The notes below the pieces were generated by a model that was not told the DNA's origin, made no database searches, and saw only the letters and a program-made list of their open reading frames with translations. A program made the translations under genes and the position numbers. From positions 1-64,000 of the forward strand of contig NZ_FTMZ01000018.1 of NCBI RefSeq assembly GCF_900156335.1: DNA of 64,000 nt, written 5' to 3'. The DNA is from Sphaerotilus natans. Its GTDB lineage: Bacteria; Pseudomonadota; Gammaproteobacteria; Burkholderiales; Burkholderiaceae_C. The first letter of the stretch is position 1. Each line of letters opens with the position of its first letter. Below, piece by piece: positions 61,344 through 64,000 of this stretch.

Positions 61344-62285
61344 TCAGCCGCGCCCGCCCAGCGTGGCCTGCACGCTGACCTCGTCGAGCCAGTCGTCGTA
61401 GTCCTGCAGGCTCAGGCCCAGCACATGCAGGGCCATCGCGCCGCCACGCTGCCACTCGACATGCTGGCGGTGGCGCGCGGCCGGCCGCACCGTCATGCGG
61501 TCGGCCACCAGGCCGAGCGCGACCAGCAGACGCACCCGGGAGGGCTGCTCCGGCGCCGAAGTCTCGGGCGTCAGCACCCGGGCATCATGATGCCGCCCGA
61601 CCGCGCAGGCCAGACCGGCGTCCAGCCCCCAGTGCAGTGCCAGGCGCTCGGCCACTTCGGCATGGTCGATGCCGTGGCGGCTGCGCTCGACCTCGGTGAC
61701 CGGGCGGTGCCCGAGATTGGCCTCGGCCAGCGTGACCCGGTAGCTGGGCGACTGCAGCTCGAGCATCATCAGCGCCACCGCGCTGTCGCACAGCAGGCCG
61801 AAGCCCAGCGCCAGATCGGCGCTTTCGCCGCCGTGCCGGCGGGCCAGCCAGGCCAGCACCCGCGCACGGTTGAGGCTGTGCGCCCAGAAGCCGGCCCAGG
61901 ACGCGCAGGGACCGCCCGCGCCGTCTCGCTGCAAGGCCAGCGCACGCATCTGGCCCACCAGCGCCAGCGTGCCGAACAGATCGACCGCCCGGCGCACGCC
62001 GAAGGCGTCGACAGCCGCCTCGAAGGTGGAGCGCCGCCCGCCCGGCGGCCCCAGGCCCAGCGAGATCGCACACTGCATCAGCAGCGCGCAGCTCGGCGCG
62101 TCCAGCGCGGCGGCCAGGCGCGACAGCGCGGCCGGAGATTCGCTGCGCAGCTGCGACAGCAGCACCGGCGCCGCAGGCAGCGCCAGCGCCTGAACCGACC
62201 CGGCCGCCGCTGGCAGCAGCCCGCCCGCCGCCTCGTCGGCAGCGCTGGCAGGCCTGGCGATGGCGCACAGCAGGGTCTCGGTCAT
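61344..62285 (-). CDS. HDOD-domain protein
   Basis: The protein has 313 residues from ATG 62285. SPAALSRLAAALDAPSCALL, then RRSTFEAAVDAFGVRRAVDL, FWAHSLNRARVLAWLARRHG, GFGLLCDSAVALMMLELQSP, HAEVAERLALHWGLDAGLAC and GRHHDARVL are the helical HDOD pattern, with the residual HD-like His-His-Asp at the end. HDOD proteins take part in c-di-GMP and motility signalling; no catalytic HD metal site is complete. It is convergent with nadC-serB (16-bp gap). Confidence 0.82.
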   Translation of the reverse strand: MTETLLCAIARPASAADEAAGGLLPAAAGSVQALALPAAPVLLSQLRSESPAALSRLAAALDAPSCALLMQCAISLGLGPPGGRRSTFEAAVDAFGVRRAVDLFGTLALVGQMRALALQRDGAGGPCASWAGFWAHSLNRARVLAWLARRHGGESADLALGFGLLCDSAVALMMLELQSPSYRVTLAEANLGHRPVTEVERSRHGIDHAEVAERLALHWGLDAGLACAVGRHHDARVLTPETSAPEQPSRVRLLVALGLVADRMTVRPAARHRQHVEWQRGGAMALHVLGLSLQDYDDWLDEVSVQATLGGRG

Positions 62286-62391
62286 GCGCCCTATTTCGGC
62301 CCCGGGCGCCCTGTCTGTAAGCATGGGTCCGTGCAGTCTGCACGGTGGAAAGACTCCGGGTACGGTACCGGGTTCGGGTGCAGGACCCGGT

Positions 62392-62892
62392 TCAGGCGGG
62401 ACGTGCGCCCATCACCACGATGCCGTCGGCATCGGCGCAGATCCAGTCGCCGGGGCGCACCGTCACGCCCTGGATCTGCACCGGCTGGTCGAGCAGGCCG
62501 GGCTGGCGCCGTTCGGTGGGCAGCGGCATCGGCGCCAGCGCACGGATGCCGACATCGCAGACCGCCAGCTCGGCGACATCGCGCACGCAGCCGTCGACGA
62601 TGACGCCGGCCCAGCCGTTGCGCGCCGCCGCCGCGCCGATGTTGCCGCCCACCAGCGCGCGGCGCAGCGAGCCCGCGCCATCGACCACCAGCACCCGGCC
62701 CTCGCCCGGCCCCTCCAGCAGCGCCTTGACCGAGGTGTTGTCCTCGAAGCACTTGACGGTGACCGCGGTGCCGCTGAACGCGACGCGGCCGCCGAACTCG
62801 CGGAACACCGGCGGCAGCACGCGGAAGTCGCCGCTGGTGTCGCCCTTGAAGCGGTCGCACAGGTCGCAGGTCGGAATCAGGTCGGTCGTCAC
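62392..62892 (-). CDS. rraA: RraA-like / HMG aldolase-family protein
   Basis: The protein has 166 residues. TCDLCDRFKGD, FSGTAVTVKCFEDNTSVKAL, VLVVDGAGSLRRALVGGNIG and GVIVDGCVRDVAEL, ending GDWICADADGIVVM, are the family marks. RraA binds and inhibits RNase E; related proteins with the conserved Arg-Asp of CVRD are 4-hydroxy-4-methyl-2-oxoglutarate aldolases. Both are possible here. A long hairpin (62932-62973) stands between it and dsbD. Confidence 0.9.
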   Translation of the reverse strand: MTTDLIPTCDLCDRFKGDTSGDFRVLPPVFREFGGRVAFSGTAVTVKCFEDNTSVKALLEGPGEGRVLVVDGAGSLRRALVGGNIGAAAARNGWAGVIVDGCVRDVAELAVCDVGIRALAPMPLPTERRQPGLLDQPVQIQGVTVRPGDWICADADGIVVMGARPA

Positions 62893-62931
62893 GGAAGCTC
62901 TCCTCTCGGTTCAAAGGTCCGCGACGATGCC

Positions 62932-62973
62932 ACGCCGGGCTGACGGCACCCTGGCGCAGCGTCAGCCCGGCGT
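62932..62973. terminator. Long perfect hairpin between rraA and dsbD
   Basis: ACGCCGGGCTGACG pairs fully with CGTCAGCCCGGCGT (14-bp stem, 14-nt loop). It has no U tract on either strand. It lies 36 bp beyond the dsbD stop, so it may protect or terminate that transcript. Confidence 0.6.
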
Positions 62974-63008
62974 CAGGTCGAATATCGCCGCGTCAGTGGA
63001 TGCGCGGA

Positions 63009-64000
63009 TCAGCGGATGCCGGCAGCCTCCAGGCTGGCGAGAAAGGCGTCGGCCTTCTGGAAGCCGATCACCCGGCGCTCGGACTGCTCGCGCCCGGCCG
63101 CATCGAAGAACAGGATGGCCGGCGGCCCGAACAGGCCGAAGCGGCGCAGCAGCTCGCGGTCGTCGGCGTTGTTGGCGGTCACGTCGACCTGCAGCAGCAG
63201 CACGCCGGCCAGGCGCTCGCGCACCCGCGGGTCGGTGAAGGTGTAGCGCTCCATTTCCTTGCAGGACACGCACCAGTCGGCATAGAAGTCGAACATCACC
63301 GGTCGGCCGGCCTCGCGCACCGCCGTCTCCAGCTCGGCCAGCGTGCGCACCCGGCGGAAATGCACCGGCTCGCCAGCCGGTGCGCCGCCCAGGCCCAGGT
63401 TCACGCCCAGATGCGCCAGCGGCGCCAGCGCATCGCGCCCGCCGCTGGCCGCGCCACCCCACTGCGCCAGCGCCAGCAGCGCGCAGACCAGCGCCAGCGC
63501 GCGCACCGCCAGACCGCCGGCGCCAGGCCGGGCCGCCCGCCACAGCACCGCAGCCAGCGCCAGCGCCAGCGCGCCCCAGCCGATCATCGCCACCACCGCC
63601 GGCAGCAGCGGCAGCACCATCCACAGCGCCACGCCCAGCAGCAGCACGCCGAAGACATGCTTGACCGACGCCATCCAGGCCCCCGCCTTCGGCAGCAGCG
63701 ATCCGGCCGACAGGCCCACCAACAGCAGCGGCACGCTCATGCCGATCGCCATCGAGAACAGCGCCAGCCCGCCCAGCACCACATCGCCGGTGCGGCTGAT
63801 GTAGACCAGCGCGCCGGCCAGCGGCGCGGCCACGCAGGGCCCGACGATCAGCGCCGACAGCCCGCCCAGCAGGAAGACGCCGCCATGGCGCCCGCCGCGC
63901 AGGCCGCTGCCGGCCTGGCTGAGACGCGACTGCAGCGCCGCCGGCATCTGCAGTTCGTAGAGCCCGAACATCGACAGCGACAGCAGCACCAGCAGCAGCG
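63009..64000 (-). CDS. dsbD: Thiol:disulfide interchange protein DsbD, C-terminal part (runs off window)
   Basis: At least 330 residues are visible; the N-terminal periplasmic domain and first membrane helices lie beyond base 64,000. ALIVGPCVAAPLAGALVYI has one of the paired membrane Cys. The C-terminal thioredoxin-like domain has FDFYADWCVSCKEMERYTFT with the CxxC motif. DsbD carries electrons from cytoplasmic thioredoxin to the periplasm for DsbC and cytochrome c maturation. The domain order gives no sign of truncation up to the window edge. Confidence 0.95.
   Translation of the reverse strand, partial: LLLVLLSLSMFGLYELQMPAALQSRLSQAGSGLRGGRHGGVFLLGGLSALIVGPCVAAPLAGALVYISRTGDVVLGGLALFSMAIGMSVPLLLVGLSAGSLLPKAGAWMASVKHVFGVLLLGVALWMVLPLLPAVVAMIGWGALALALAAVLWRAARPGAGGLAVRALALVCALLALAQWGGAASGGRDALAPLAHLGVNLGLGGAPAGEPVHFRRVRTLAELETAVREAGRPVMFDFYADWCVSCKEMERYTFTDPRVRERLAGVLLLQVDVTANNADDRELLRRFGLFGPPAILFFDAAGREQSERRVIGFQKADAFLASLEAAGIR

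Overview
The window looks like chromosomal DNA of a high-GC (about 70% by eye) betaproteobacterium of the order Burkholderiales, probably near the Sphaerotilus/Leptothrix group. This is inferred from gene content: a seven-gene glycogen operon, an AcoR-type regulator beside an acetaldehyde-type dehydrogenase and DUF779 gene, a PEP-CTERM protein with an exosortase-type O-antigen ligase, and the general protein style. I see no rRNA, tRNA or CRISPR array.

Bases 1-12,800 are accessory. They open with the tail of a coiled-coil protein, an XRE-type regulator-like protein and a radical SAM enzyme that I recognise as a prokaryotic viperin, the antiviral nucleotide-analogue synthase. Three paralogous TPR proteins follow, with 11, 9 and 3 copies of a 48-residue unit. 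Among them lie a YefM-YoeB toxin-antitoxin pair, a PEP-CTERM surface protein, a beta-lactamase-fold hydrolase and a small GIY-YIG protein. Every gap here carries hairpin repeats of one family in both orientations (about two dozen copies). Two gaps also carry copies of a broken Rrf2-family regulator gene, so the segment has been reshaped by duplication. The repeats stop near 12.75 kb.

Bases 12,800-34,900 are mostly core: a thioesterase, a membrane protein, a GT2 glycosyltransferase with a TupA-like ATP-grasp protein, then the minus-strand glycogen operon (alpha-glucosidase, glgB, glgX, pgm, glgC, glgA, glgP), an acyltransferase, a small conserved protein, an EamA transporter with an AraC regulator, and a basic amino-acid decarboxylase.

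Bases 35,300-40,500 hold a four-gene operon of exported proteins (cupin-carboxymuconolactone decarboxylase fusion, lipoprotein hydrolase, type-B carboxylesterase, dienelactone-hydrolase-like protein), ending at a decayed transposase scar. Next come peptide deformylase, a GNAT-like protein, a membrane protein paired with an exported caspase-like peptidase, and a lone tyrosine recombinase.

Bases 45,600-64,000 hold two quinolinate phosphoribosyltransferase relatives (one with replaced active-site residues, the other fused in frame to phosphoserine phosphatase SerB); an aldehyde dehydrogenase with a very good sigma-54 promoter beside an AcoR-like regulator that lacks the GAFTGA loop; then ribA, an acyl-CoA dehydrogenase, a TerB-like protein, an aldo-keto reductase, a histidine kinase-response regulator pair, a LysR regulator, an O-antigen ligase, an HDOD protein, an RraA-like protein and the C-terminal part of DsbD.
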